Below are positions 22,901 to 37,900 of a stretch of 64,000 nucleotides of DNA, piece by piece; within the stretch, counting starts at the first letter, position 1; every line of letters begins with the position of its first letter. A model generated the notes under the pieces. It was not told the origin of the DNA. It saw only the letters and a list, made by a program, of their open reading frames with translations, and ran no database searches. Source of the stretch: Schistocephalus solidus (Eukaryota > Platyhelminthes > Cestoda > Diphyllobothriidea > Diphyllobothriidae). Position numbers and translations under genes: made by a program. The stretch spans positions 32,815 to 96,814 of the forward strand of contig WEDG01002835.1 of the NCBI GenBank assembly GCA_017591395.1, written 5' to 3'.

Positions 22901-25900
22901 TGTCGCACATCAAGTTCTTTCCAGAAAAAGGTCTGTTGTGTCACATTACAAATGCTGTCAATTAGTTTTGACATCCACACACCTTTATGAATGCAGTTTT
23001 TATACACGATCGGCAAGAAACTGAAGTCAGGTTTTTATAATATCCTGAGTGATAAAGAATAACTAGGGGCGAATTCCTGTTTAAGACTGTTCAACTTTGC
23101 TTTGTTTGACTATCTGATTAAAGTTTTAAAGGTAACCAACGTCATGCTTCCCAAAAAATCTGTTAATGAATGCCTTCAAGCATTTGATACATTCTCGGCA
23201 GATCTATTATTGCCTGAACCTACCCATTAAGTTGGGAAGTAATAATCTGCGAACTGCACAGACTTCGCTGGTTTCACTGGCAGCTTAAAATTCATCGCCT
23301 GTCTAGTGGCTGGGTGTGCTCTCTTTAACAGCTCAGATCGAGGATGCTCGAACTCCCCAGCGAATCGGAATAACTGTGCCCTCATGGAAGAAGATAGTTT
23401 CGGCTTCGCACGCAACTCCACACTCTCATCTGGACGTGAAACTGAAAACGCATCCCCTGAGCTAAGGATGTTGATTGCACACCAAAAGCAGCGCCAGTTG
23501 AAACTGTCCCAAAGTTTGGAAAGCCTTGGTAAATTTCTAATTTATTCCGTGAAATTATCTCTAGTCAGGTTTTGGGAGAGTATAGCGGGCGGGCATTGCT
23601 GCCCTCAGACTTTCATGCAAGAAATTTAACTTTTCGTGGATTTTTCCATATGATGTGCCTTAATCTATAACTTTGTTGAAAATAAAGTGAGATCTTACAT
23701 TGCTTCAGTACCGAGCAATTTCCACAGGTGGTTGGAACTGACTTGGGAATATGTTCCCAGCTTATTTGTTTAAAATTGAACGTGAGTTCTTTTCAGCTGA
23801 TAGAATTGACTAGAATCGCTCAGTTGGGTACGAGTCGGAAACTGATCATGCTTAAAGCTACGGCCCTAACAAAAGTAGTTATTTTCCATTCGGAAAGGGG
23901 GCACTAAAAACGTTGATAAGCACAAGGATAATATCTTCTTTGCTGCAGCATACAGCCTGTGCCGCATGTAACTTGTATTCAATTACATATACTTTTTCCA
24001 ATGTTAGTTAGGACCGTAGTGAGAAGATGGTGGTTTAGACAACCGTATGAAAAAAGCCAAGATGAAGTAGGAATAACGATAAACTGATATACCGAGAACA
24101 GCCGTTATCGGTGACCAGCGTGTCCGCCCAGGTGACAAGTATCGAGGGCTGGTGTCGGGCACGACATGCCTCGCTGCAACGACAAAGAGGAACATAATAA
24201 GCCCTGAGCAACCGCTTAACTCCTTCCAACGCACGGAACGCAGGTCAACGTCTCCTCTAATTCAACATCCTTATGTTTCCTTTCACGCATCTGCTCCCGC
24301 ATCATCGCTCATTCCTGCCGCTGCTGCTGCCCTAACCTGCTTAACCTCTAATCCCACGTCACCTCAAGCACAAAGAACTCAATCCAGCAGATCATGCCAA
24401 CCTGTCCCCTCCCGGAGTTTTTGCTTTCAGCTTGAGATCCAATGGATGAGTTGCTAGATTTAATCGCTGTTGAACATTGATCCACACAGGCTACTCCCAA
24501 CTTCAGCTTCCTTCATCTCTTTATCTACCTAAATTCCACTTGTGGGTTTACCAACCTTTGCCTTTCCACTGACAGCAGGGACAACAACAGTGCTCAGGTC
24601 TGCCCTCATTCCTAGCACAAATTTAGTTCTCTTGAATACCTCCACATCAGCATTTAATCCACAATCCAATTCTGGTAGAGATGGCTATAACCTATTTCTA
24701 CGTTTGATCTATAATCACCAATTCAGTAAAGGACCGTAACAGAACGTACTTTCACAATGTACAATGATATAAATGCTCTCTTCTGTCTGTCCTTACGTGG
24801 CTGCCTTTTCATATTTTTTTCATGATTTGAGTCCTTCATACCTTATTGAAAATACGGCGCCTTTCGTCAAAGCTCGGGGGAACATGCTTTCCTAGTAGCT
24901 AAATATACTTACTGAGTTAGGTGTCTCTAATTCCAACCTTCCGAGAACTTGCTTCGATTAACTGGATGTCATAAAGTTCATAGGTGGCCAGATAATGTTT
25001 GCCACAAGAGAGCAGCGCAGCATCCCCACATCACTGCAAAGTACTGGAGTTTTTTGCATTCATAAGACACGCTGACAGTCCCCCGTCAGCAACTTTATTA
25101 CTCCCTCTATAAGCAGTAGCGCTCGGCGGACCGATGTTTGGCAAAGCTAATGTTGCTTAAACTGAGGCGAGAGCTGGTGCGCGCTCGTTCCCTTAGTGTC
25201 AAGCCCACCAGCCAACAGCTGTCACTACTGAGCTCAACCACACATGATGGGCAGGTGAGTCATCAGCACCGCAACACCGTACCAACCCTTCAGCTTAAAA
25301 CGGCTGTTGCCTCGATCACCTCTACTACTGACGGCTCCTGTCAAATGGTATTTACCTGGGCTCTCTGTGATCTAGTAGGCGATCATCTGGTCATGTTCCT
25401 ACAGCCATCAAACGAAATTAATTCAATGTATGATTTCTGGCAGATCGTTGTGTCCAGTTTACTTTTTCACAACAGTTGTACTCTATAAGTTTCTCCCTGC
25501 TCCAAAGCGCAGCAGAACACTGGTTGAGAATTAAATATCTTTGTTAAGTGTAATGTCGAATTTTTTTAAGGCAAGCTTCTACTCATAATGGGGTACTCGA
25601 AATATGTGATATCACTTTGGAAATGAAAAGTTTTGTTAAGAGGAATATTATATCATTGCATGAATCTCACATTATATAAAATGAAAAGGGAAGGCTAGGA
25701 GAGGGGCATTATAGTGCCTTATTAGCCTATGGTATATCCTGTGAGCAAAAATTCATGCTGAGTAAGCGCATAATTCACGAAGAAAGTGATTGCTACTTTC
25801 TTAGGCACTTGCTCAATTTCACCCAAACGCTTTACAGTGGTTATTTTTTTGACTAGTTCCCATATGCAGGTCAATTTACTCGAATTTTTTGGAGTACCAA

Positions 25901-28900
25901 TGGCTTTGAAGTTACAAAGGCAGATTTAATACCGTTCTTTTCTTAAAAAGTCTCGATAACACAAGTGCCACCTATGAAAACTGTCGCCTATCCTTGAGGG
26001 TACCACAGAAGATTGTTTTTTGTTTAGTTTACGCATGTATCGCAAGGATCCGCATATAGTCCTCAGAACACGACTTTTCAGTCCCTACTTCAACCGGATA
26101 TTCTCCAGATCTGCGAAGTAGTAGCAAGTGGGTATTTTATACATAATAAAGAGGTTTTCATCCTATATTTCGACACGGAAATAGGTAGCCCCCTATTACA
26201 AATGACCTTAGGTCACATTCCTGGGATACCTTTTCCCGTGGCCTAACACTAATCCCCTGGAATTTTGCCTGGTAACCTGTAATGTGGGGGTTGTCTATCC
26301 CCATGTTCTACCCATCCTATTCCCAAAGCAGGGCTAAAAGTCTAGATACATGTGCTTTGGTGATATTATCTACGGCTGTATGACTCAATGATATTGGTTT
26401 CCCGTCAATTTTAAAATCGATTTTTTATGACCAAGTACTCAAGCTACCCTTAGTAGGTTGCAAATGAGCATAATTTAGGTATTAAGTACGAGCTTAAGTA
26501 TGCACGAGGCATACGAGTGACTACAACTTTTTAACAAGGTCCATATCCCTCAACTCTTGCTGGCTGGTGACTTATTATGTCGCTGATGCATAAAAACTGC
26601 CTGTAATGAGATTTGGGTGCAACGAAAATTTCGATCTTTCTGTTGGGAATGGTCATTCCCACGATGAATCATGTCACAGAAATGCACCTGCACGCGTTTC
26701 TCACAATGCTCGACAATGTTCCGCATTGACTGTGGCCACAGAGTTCTCGTCAGCTCTGATCAATACAAGTCCGCGAGAATTTTGCTCAGCTCTTATCTCT
26801 CTTCCTCTTGAAGTTGTTTGGACAGAATATAACTAAGCCCTCACAGGAGGCTATAAATGCATGCAGCTTTTCGTGTCACTTTGGCTTGCAATACACTTTC
26901 ACTAGCTGATAGTGTTCTCTTGCTCTACCGTGTTGGGTTTTGGACAACCGTCGATTAAGCATACGCTTTGTGCGTCAGTTAAGTACGAGGCCGGGTCATA
27001 ACTCTTTCTTTCGTCGCTTTCCCATCCTATACATCAGAAATAGCACTAAGTGAAAGGACGCTTGGTACTAAGGAGATTCGGAAGCAGGCCTACTCTGCTA
27101 TAATCAATTGCGCTTAACCAGTATTGATGGAAGAACTTATAGTGCACACTTTTGAGCTATTTATTATGGAAAAGCATTCACATTCCGCATGCGTCTGGGT
27201 TAATCGGGCTATCGTCCACGTAGGATACTCATAAGTTTCAACTTTGTAAAGAGGTTATTTCAGCTGTTTATGTTTTCGCTTGCGAACATGTATAACCTAC
27301 TTATGGTTTACGTAAACGAAGCAGGATCACACCGTAGAACTTTGTCCTAAATCAGTCAACGCCCACTGCCATAGAGCAAAGAGCATCAATAGAAATGGAT
27401 TTATATGCCTAGTCCTCACTGGTAAATGGCACTTTGATTGGTACAGATCATTCTATGTGGCAAATAATTCACATTTTTTTAGGAGTCTCTGTCAGAGAGA
27501 AGGCCGATCAAGATTTTCTATCTGTTTTTGAAAATAACCTCGGCGTGGACGACGATCTTCGTCTGCAATTCATCACTTATTGCAAGGGTAACCATCTGGC
27601 TGATCCTCAACTTCTGCAGATCCCCTCCGAGGAAAGCAATGTACAGTGTTACATTGATCTACACGGTCACTGCACAAAACGTGGATGCTTCTGCTATGGA
27701 AACTTTTTGAAGTCCGAAAAGAGTATGGTATGACTTGTGTTTCGCCCAGATTTTGTTGAGCACGTGGCTAAGATAGTATGACGACGCCAAAACGATTCCA
27801 ATATTTTTCCAACTTGAGTAGCTGATGACCTCAAGCGCTAACGCCCTCGTGAAGATTTGTGCATTTCCTCTGAAAGGCCGAATTTTTCTGTTTTCTTAAT
27901 TTGATTTAAAAGATGGTTGCAATACATAATGTAGGCGGTGATGGGAAAAATCCTTTACAATTTGGTATCTCAGTGTTATGAAGCTTAACTTCTAGGAGCT
28001 GCATACGCATCTGGTTTTGAACAATGCAGGTCAAGAACCAATGAGGGTCGAAGTGTTCTGTCAAATAGCAATAGAAGACACAGGGTTTTCTCCCTGAAAA
28101 ACTGGAGGATCGGGCCCAACTCACACCGATATTTTCCCGAAATTTTGTGTTATCGCAGGAAATATTCTTACTCAGCTCATTAAACACTGGTGTGCCAGGA
28201 GTAACTTCTTCGTTTCGGGTGTCAGTGCAGTTTCACTGATTGGGTAACTTAGGTACCAGCTCAGAAGTCTTTAAATTTGTGTATTTAATCACAAATCTTG
28301 AGAGTTCTCCTGGGAATGGTCACCCTATTTGCGTTTTCTATCACTCTCAAAAAAATAAACATCTTCTGTTTAGTCTATAATTTATTGGCCTTTAAGAATA
28401 TCTTTATGTTAATTTGTTTTTTCTTACACAAAAGATGGACAATATAATGTACGCACGGCTAATTGCCCTGAACTCGGCCTTCTTCGACTTTGGGGGCTGT
28501 AATTTCTCGGCTCGAAACATGTATCAGAAGGACCGCTCCACTGCACAGAGCAAAGAGGGCAGTGGCAGGGTGGCAGTTGCCAAGCACATGGGCCTCACTC
28601 ACTGCTACACTATTGAAGCCAACTATAATTCAGGTAAAATAGGCGTGCCTATTTGGAGTTACCTACTTTCCCTACCTGGACCTTCTCAAAGCAGTGCGAT
28701 CATCTGACTGTAACTTGGGAGAGCCAGTGATTATGTTACATTGTTAATAAAATGAAACTTAATTCAGCGTCAGCTGAATACTGTAGGTTATAGCTTGTTT
28801 GTTACATCACTCTAACTTGGTGCCGCGCGAACTGTTCCGGCTCGTGGCACATTCATCGGAAGAAATTTTTCCGCAATATACTATTTAAGATTTTACCAAC

Positions 28901-31900
28901 TCCTCCCCCTCTTCTTCAAGCGAACCCTCCACCTTGTGAACAGTGGTCGGTCCGGGGGGCGGCTGCAGTCAACCGTGTAGTAGCCAGTTAATGACAAGCG
29001 TTCATCCTGGCGTATGTATCATCTCAGTTATTTTCAAGTCACAGTTTGTACGGTATTAAATGCTCATCCTATGCACGTGCATGCACCATCTTTTGCTTGC
29101 CACCATTCACTCGCTCCCTCTTTATTTTTCATTTTTGTGCGGCCGATAGAAGTGGGATATAGGTTACGTACTTTTGGAGCTGGACTGTCATCCAGCTATG
29201 TTCGTGTTGAGCAAGATACATCTAAAACCCGTCTCACTACCATTCGCCGTCCGCACGCGTGTGTTTCTTCCCTCCCTGCGTACCCCATTTTTGGTTTCCT
29301 TTCAAACATATCTTAGAGCGCTGACAGAGACAGATACTCGCTGTGCAGTTTGTGTCTGAAATTGGGTCAACAGGTCCTGTTTGAATTAAACACAATAACT
29401 TCATCCTTTGTTCGATTTTTGTCTACTGTTCCACGCACAACAACGGATGTATTATAATTATCATGTTGTGTATGGAGGAGCGAAAAGAGTGAAAATTGAG
29501 AATCAGATGAGCTGGAAAGAGGGCTTCTTATGGTGATGCACTCGGTCAATAACTTGTCTTGAATTTCATCCTTATGCTGAAAACTGGTCTTGTGATAATG
29601 AAGGTAATCAAAAGCATTCACTTCATGCCTACTGCAGTCTCCATTACAAATTTTTTTATACCGTCATAAAACTTTACATGTAAGATTGTGAACCTTAAAT
29701 TTGGGCTTCTTGGGCGTGTACAAGCGCTAAGGTTCAGAAACCAGATGTGGTAAAGCAGGACGTCTAGATGCTTTAAGATACTGGTATGAGATTGTTCAGG
29801 TCCTATTGGAAATCCAAAAAACGGGAAAATCGTGGTCATGCTCCCTTTGTCTTTACTACGACTTTTTCCCTGCTCTTTGCTGACTGGTGCCGCATACTAT
29901 CGAGTTTCCCAAATCACTGATTGGGTGTGGAGGCTAAAGTCATACACGATCCTGCCGTCTAAGTGAGGGTTACACAAAATTCTGGTTGTTGTAGGATTTT
30001 TTTGGATCAGTAAAATTAATTAGGACGTTTACTGGAATTTACTGCGAGGAAATCAAAGGAGCAGAAGGTGTTCTGGTTGCTGTACTCCAGAACATCTCAA
30101 ATTCTTCAAATTTTTTGGGTCGTTGGGGGCTGAGAATAACCGGCTGTTAGCCAGGTTGTGCTGAGTCTTTTATCGAATGCCCGGCAACAGAGCATTAATT
30201 ATAAGCTCTTGCCCATCGTCTACTGCTTTCTCTGGCGTTAGATGTTCTGCACCAAAGACTGAACGTTAAATGTACCTGAACGGAGGACCGGTGGCCGATA
30301 TACTTCCACATTGCAAAGGTGAAATCGCGATCACTGGAACAGTAGGCTTATTAGGCTGCGCTTTCGAAATCGAACAGGATCTCATCCTCAGGAACTGTAT
30401 GAGTTCAACAAAAAGTGAATATTTTTTGTAGTCGAACAATAAGAAAGGTGGAAGGTGTAGCGCCAGTGCCTGGGCTGACTTCGCTCCACTCCGTCATTGT
30501 AAAAGCAGCACAGAATGACGACTCAGCTGGCGAATACTCCAGCATAAACAGGCCGTTCGAAAAGGCGACCCACTGTCTCAAGTCGCTACGAACACGCCGA
30601 GGGAAGGCCACGAGCTCGACTTCGTGAGCACGCGGATATTGGATGCAGCTCACATCACCGTCCCTGCGCCCCCTTGCTGTTGGGCACATGGTGAACCTCA
30701 TCGAAATCAAAAGGCGAACTGCCAGATGGCACTAATCCAGCCCACACACGGACACTTTACCTACCTACGCCCCCTCCCCTATGGTTAGACTACCGAAGTG
30801 TTCATTTTTGTTGCTCTCACGCAGTCTCTGGTGAAGAACTCCCATACCAGTTCGAAAGCTCAAATTAATAATCCTACTATTCCAGTAATTGCGTCTTCGT
30901 TTTCCTTGCACCGAGAATCTGGGTATCTCCTATTCACCTCTATTCATACCGTCCTATTTCTGGGGTCCATCAAGACCTGAAGTTCCAATCGCCTTCCGTG
31001 CGGTTCGTTATGCGGGTTTGGGACTTGACAACGTGCGAAATCCCTGGGACATTAACATCGGACTGGTTAATACATTTAAATGAACGTGTGAACAAATGAA
31101 TTTGATGGGTTTCTTTTGGGCCATTGTTTGTGCCGTGGCGGATGAGGGCCTCCTCGACCTTAAAATGAGCACATACAATTCCTAACTTTCATAAGGCTGC
31201 GAAATCCGTTTGAAGTTGCATGTCCTTGATTAGCGGAAGTTATAGTATTGCACCGAGAAAGGTTTAATGTACTGCTGAATTACCTCTCGAATATGCATCT
31301 GGGCCGCAAGTTGAACAAACATGCACCAGGCGGATTTTATGGCAAAATAAAACCACTTTGTAGATTGGGTATAAGAAGTCATTCGTGAATTCACCGGGAA
31401 GCACACGGGAAGGTGGTTAAGATGTGCCTCTACACCAACGAGCTACGGGCTGCAATCGGAAGCCTCAAAGCCGCACAGGAGAAAGGCAATCAATCTTAAT
31501 CGATTACAAAACTCTACGATGACGTTTAGATCGTCTTCTAGGCGCCGGGCGTGATCGCACGCAAGCGGTAGCAATGCGATGACCAATCGGTAACCGATAT
31601 TTTAACCGACAATTTCGCACCTATTGGTCATCGTCATGAAGGCACTATCCTAACTCCTGGCCCGGAAGACCAGGGTGACGAAGGGTTTGGCCAAGAAACG
31701 ACGACAAAATGAGCCAGAAAAATTCGTTTCAATCTCGTTTAGGTCAAGAACACTTCTCGTTTGCTAATTTTTTTGTTCTGCAGCTGTTATCTAGAACGAA
31801 AGGCAAATACCCGCATATGCGAGCAGACCAGATTGGTATATGCCATTTGCATTGACCTGATATTTTTAGGATACTGTTTTTTATTGAGGTATGTTGGTAA

Positions 31901-34900
31901 TTGTATTCCTTCGAGGTGAGCTTTACATGATAGACTATAAACTACGGTAGATGGGCGTTCACCATCGTTTACAGGACTCGTTCGTCCCGTTGTGCCTCGG
32001 AGCTCACTCTAGAGTCCCGCCAGCAGCTAAAGATCGGCTAGTGATGTAGGCAGAATGATATAACCGAGGCACAGCGGGACGAGTAAGTCCTGTAACTGAT
32101 CAGTGAGCCATACAACAGAGCTAAATCAAAGCTTCCTTGAACCGGCCTTGTTGCTAGTTCCGATTTTAATTTTATTGATTATTCAAAATTGAGCTCTATT
32201 CAGTGTTGAAACGATTTATTAATAATTCGGACTAAAGCCACGTAGCACTGCTTGGAGAACTCGACTAGTCTAATATTGTAACAAACATATTTTTTGTATT
32301 TTCTCATAGGAAGATTGGTAAACATCTTGCCGCCTGCGGCCGGCGACAACCGATGCGCTACTCCACCTGGTTTCCTCTTTGGACCAATGCGCAGGGACCT
32401 TAAGCGCAATGCCAACGATGCCATGAATTGTTACCTCAATTTCCAGCACGCAACGCACCCCGTCATGTTTATGGAATATGGGGCCTATGTGCTGAATACG
32501 TCGACTTCATTTGCTATACCGCACTATGAGGAGATGGGACGCGGTCTTCTGATAGCTGCCTTGGACATGTGGTGTACCAACCCCTGGTCCCGTCTTGCAA
32601 ATTGCCCTTGCGCAGATATGCTTAAACTTAAGCCCGGAACACATAAGACACTGAGAGCGCTAACATCACCACTCAATAGCGCCAACAAGTATCCTTTGTC
32701 AGGCCAAAAACTTCGGATGGCTGAAAGCGTCAATTACAAGGTGGGTTCAAATGTGTTTGGAACTCCGTTAGACGAGTCCTATCAAAACAAAACGCGGAAC
32801 AAATCTCTCGCATCTCTCTATAATACCTCGTAGAACCTTATAACTTCCTTCCCATCGTGCTGTTGTTTAATGTGACAGGGGGCAGAGCGACTAGGGATTT
32901 GCATCTCCGCAGAGGCTTTTCGTGATTTTTGTTAATGTTTGGGATGTAGGGCATCCCCATGGGCACATGGACATTTTTAGGGTATGCAGCTATCACGCCA
33001 AAATGCTTAGCTGCAAGTGGTCCCTGCTCCCTTTAGGGCTCTATCTAGCGTCCAAATCTCACATTTTGGCTACACAAGGCCATGCTGAACGCAGCGGCCG
33101 CGCGCCTTGAGACCCTTAAACTGAAAGGTGACACCAAGCGGTAATTCCGCCACCTCGCTCCTATGCCTTTAGTGTCAGAGCAGTAAGTGTTTACTGAGAG
33201 TGCTAAACTCAGCAAGCCAAATTCCGAGTTGCATGAAAAACCAGAAGGCCTCAGAAAGAGGAAATCAGTATTGAGTTGACTCTGAGTTGCTGTCCCAGGC
33301 AGCAATGGTCATTGGGCGAGTCAGTGCTAGTGTTGACTGCGTCCAGTCATGTCTGAGAGAGGGCGACAAAAATGGTGACAGCTACTTTAATAGATTTTTG
33401 GAGCACGCTCAGCTGCCGTCCATTCGGTGTGTGCAGCATTAACCTAGGCGTGCCGCATTTAGTGGCTTGCGTTTCGTCGGTCGAGGAATGACGTGCTCAA
33501 GTGACGCATGGACGCCCGCTGCTGTCTGGACGTGCATACGTCCGAGTTGAAGTCGGTCAAGTGGCTACAGGTCAACTAGGGTGGGTTTTTCAGTTTTGCC
33601 CGGCAGCAGGAGTCTGTGAGGTGAAAATTAAGTAGTCTTGAGGTAAAGGTGTCTGAAAGCAAATAAGCTGACCGGTTCAAGGATTACGGTCGATCACAGC
33701 TCCCAGTCATGGAAGTATGGTCAATACACGCCTGTGAACATGTGTACGTTTGTTTAATCGCAAATTTCCTTCTTGTCACCTATGTAAATTTAGATATAAT
33801 GCGGTCTCTTATTGCCGATGGTCTTAACCTTATCTTACCAATGGATCACGCTGAGATTACGAAGAGAGTGTGAGGCCTGTGCTACGCATCTCTACTCACT
33901 GTAATACAAGGTGGACGCACATCGGCCTTGTCAGCCCTCCTCACCGGAGGGATAATTTTAATCATAGTCTCGCCCGACGGTCGGCGAAGCGTTCACCTTA
34001 ATATTGCCTTGGATATCTGATAACTTGAAAGCAAAGACATGTTCACGACATGCAGTTGCTCTATTCGGCGAGAAATTAGTGATTGAGAGCACATTCTACG
34101 ACCAGGTCGCTCACGAGCTATCGAGGCGGAACTTATACAGGACCCACTGGCCTCGTATTTACATCAAACCTCCGCATACGCAGTAGTAAATTAGCTGAAA
34201 AACTTTAAAGTTAAACTTGGACAAACACCCAGCCGCTTGGACCTGCTCTGTGGGTTGGCCACTTACTCATTCTTTCAGGCACCTTCAGCAGAAAGTGGTC
34301 ATGTTGCAGGCTGACATAGAGTGAAGGCCTGCCGGCTCATTTTGCATTACCGTTTTCCCGCTGATGTACAATTTGTCGAAAAAATGCCTTTTTTCGTTTG
34401 CCTCAAAGCTCCTACGAAATTGGGCAAGACGCCACACCACACATCTGGCTAACCACGAGGGCATCACCTTTTCACGCAAAGAGTCTGAACCAAGAAGCCA
34501 AAAACATGATGTTCGTCTCCCCACCACGGGTCGAAGTGCAGTGCTGGAAGTGGTGCCCCTAACTCGCCTACGCGGACGCAATAATGCTCCTTCAAAGACT
34601 ACTACTGAAATTGTCTGTGTAACCCCAGTCAGTACAGATCAGCCACAAATTCTTGAGACTACGGATGTCGCACTGCATAGACGCATTGATGATCCGTCAA
34701 ATATCACCCCTGAAATTATTTGCGAAACTCCAGTTAGCACGGAAAAATCCAATCCATGGTCCTCGTTTGAGCCAGAAGTGCCGGCTAAATCTAGACAAAT
34801 CGATGCAAACGAACTGACCGCTGACTCTGTCCGAAACCAATCTCAGTCCTCGCAAAAAGACTTAAAAACCCAGTGTACGACGTCGTCCTTCCTAATCATG

Positions 34901-37900
34901 CCAACAAAGAGGAAGAAATTGGTGAACGGTGATATAGCGCAGAATGCGCCTGATGGGGGTGAACCTGCTCCGAAAATGAACCATAAAACTGTCGAGTTTT
35001 TTTGCGATGGCGGAAAGGCCATGTCGGAAAACGAACATTCCTGTCAGTCGCACGCCTCGCTTCTTCCGGAGCCATCCCCACGAATAAGACAGGGCCAATG
35101 TGAAAGTCGAGCGTCTTTGCGCAGTGATTTCGGTGTCCCCAGACCATCATTTAGCCCACGAATGCCAGATTTGGAGTTTGGTTTCGATGCCTCGAAAGTG
35201 GTCAGACCGTAAGTGCAATTCATAAACGTTGGCTATTTTTATCACATCGATCCCGTTTTGGTAAGGTGTGAACTACTTCGCTTGTTAAGTGCTTTACACA
35301 TAAAAATGTAACCAAGACCTTTAGTGGACAGTTACTAAGAACCTTGGGTTTGTAACGCCCACAAAGATAATCTCCATCCCAAGAACCTTTCGTTAGGTAA
35401 GACCATTCCCGCGAATACCCGACAGACTGTAGCAAGCGTACTCGAATGAATTTCGTCTTCGCTGTTGAATCGGCTTCTTTAACTGAAGACTGAAGAACCA
35501 CCGCTGTTCAGCAGAGCAGTGATGGCTATAGCATGGCGTTTATAGCACTTTCTATCTTCCTGAGCATTCCGATGATCCAACAAGATCAAAACGACTAAAG
35601 GTGAGAACACGCGCATTTGGTAACCCGGCTACATAAAACGCCAGTCGGTCTTGTCATATATGTGGTGGTTCCTCTCCTGACACGAGTCAGTCTTCAAGGC
35701 GTGGTCTCTGAACTCTCTGAGGAGAGAATTGTTAGAGAGGTCACCACATAGGAGCCAGTGGCGCCTAACTGTCAGTGCGGAGGCCAGCTGGTTTATGCCG
35801 TTAAGTGGAAACCTTCATAATCACAACTTGTGGCTAGTCGTGATAATTTCACAGTGCCTTATAGCGTTGAATCAACCTAACTTTGCCCCCTCCCCATGAG
35901 TACCAATGAAAATTCGACTGCAGCTGGGACCGACACAGTAGCAACTTTAATATAAAGCCTCCGTTCACAAAATTCCTTATACTTGTTTGACTGCCGTCTA
36001 AGTCTGGTGCAACAAAGCGGCATTTTTCGAGACTTGTCTACTATTGGGGCTATCTAATGGGAGCCGACGACAGTTAGAATCTTTTTGAAAAGTTCCGCTA
36101 CTTCTTGGGTCGATCTGTTCGGCTGGTGGCCGAATTTTTGTCGTCAGAGTTTAGTTCCATGCTTATAGCTCATGCAAGCCCCTCTTACAGCCGCATAAAT
36201 TGACGGTACGCCGAGAGACGACGCTAAGCACTAAACTTTTATAATTAAAATTGATTAATCTCAGAGAATAATGCACTAACGTGGAAAAAATCGTTTGAAT
36301 GCACGCTTTTTTCGGTCCAGTCCGAAAGTTAATGTGAATGTTAGAACTGAAATTCATTAGTTTCAGTGGGATAACCGCGTAATATTAACACAATGCCAAC
36401 AAGCATCTATTACTATACGAGCTGAGGACATAGTCACGCGTTTCGCTGATATTTTGCCGCTGCCTGACGCATCTACAAAAGTTTAGGCTCATCAGTGAGT
36501 CTCCAGCGGTTCCTGTTGAAATTTCAGCATTTCAAGTTCCTCAGAAATAACTGCGCTAACTTGGAGTATATCAGTCAGAATGAAGCTTTATAGGCGAAAG
36601 ATGGGCTTGCGCTTGCAGTTCATAATTTTGCTGTCAGTATTGCAAATCATGCAACATTACAGGCTTTCGGCTAACGTTTCACGGTGTACGCCACCGACTG
36701 TATAGTGCCAACACTGTTCCTGAAATCAGTGCTGTCTCTTTGGTCGTTTGATATCCATTGCTGAATGGGAATATTGGTGCATGGCGCAGAGCAGAACAGC
36801 ATGCTGAGGATGCGATACTGACCTCGAGATGATCTCCAACCAGAAGCACATGTAAATGAAGGATGATAACTTACAAAATATGGTTATTTCCTGTTCCTGA
36901 TTTAATTTGAAGTAATGCTACTTCTTTCCTCTCATCAATGATCGGTAGGGCACGGAAATATGGACCCCTCATAGTAAAAGTCACTTTCCGCAAAATTCCT
37001 GGGGGTTGGGATTAGGGTTTGGATGATTATTACTAAGAATTATTTTTAGGTTTGAAGGTAGGATGCGGGACTAGGTGCCTCTCTTGGAATTGAGCGAAAG
37101 GCCATCTGTAGTGTAGGAGTTCATATTCCTAGATCCAACTCAATTATGAGTGTCCTCATTTTCCGCTCTATTATTATTCCATTTATGCTCTTTCTTTTTA
37201 TCTCGATCAACTGCGCAAACTGGTATTGCTATGCACGACACCGACAACTGACGGTCACGGCTAGGCAACCATCTATCAGACCAAGCCTGACCAAACTAGG
37301 GTTATCCTAATTGTCAATGAGGAACCGAGAGGTTTCAACACTCAATTTTGGTATGGTAGTGAACCGAGTTTTTTTGCCCTGACCGATTTCATAGCCTCCT
37401 CCAACGGCCAAGCAGATGGGAAAGTGGCAAAACCCCCAAGCCGAGGAGTGAGAAACAATGTGGCAAGGCCCCAGAGCCGGGCCCATCTGAGGGTAGGACG
37501 GTCCTCCTGTCCCGCAGGGGAAGCCTTCCGGCGAGGAGTCCACACCCCAATAAGTTGGTTGCCTTGGAACCACCAAAACGGTGCCTTGAAAAACCAACAC
37601 CTCGAAAGGTTAACTCCTCCACAAATAATGCGAGGAAAAGCACGCTTGACTCGCACTCGACGAATATTCGTCCAACGGTTGCCAGTGTAGTCATAAAAAG
37701 CCTAGACGGTGGTATGGTGGCTTACAAAGGCCTCGCGGAACTAGATCGAAGGGAAATTAATCGGATGCTAAGAAAAACCGACTCATGTCAGCCAAAGGTA
37801 CGTTTAGAAATAGGCACAACTCACCCTTTTCAAACTGGGTATTTTACTGTCCATCCTTTTTATCAGGTCCTGCAATAGGGTAATACCCAACAAAATACCA

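Larger units (their letters stand above)
28634..32309 (+). other. CCP5 intron F with repeat remnants
   Basis: About 3.7 kb. It holds a fragment of the dispersed repeat family (30,640-30,720) and a foldback remnant of the satellite unit (31,925-32,110). Confidence 0.75.

Noticed and set aside
22464..23024. Stand-alone small gene
   Set aside because: It lacks an ATG at its start and fits as an exon between phase-0 and phase-2 splice sites of CCP5.
24152..25488. Open frames as extra CCP5 exons or a nested gene
   Set aside because: Exons D and E already join in phase without them; no conserved domain is seen, although a strong-looking GTGAGT occurs near 25,255.
27815..27860. Second hammerhead (CTGATGA near 27,821)
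   Set aside because: No GAAA at the required place and no stem I partner.
32294..32833. CCP5 ending at the stop near 32,831
   Set aside because: A good donor at 32,741 and an in-phase acceptor at 34,408 continue into a segment like the vertebrate CCP5 post-catalytic region.
34364..35212. Independent 282-codon gene
   Set aside because: Strong splice sites and matching phases at both ends make it an internal CCP5 exon; the apparent start lies in the polypyrimidine tract.
37342..37694. Overlapping minus-strand open frames of about 100 codons
   Set aside because: They are antisense to CCP5 exon I and show no protein features.
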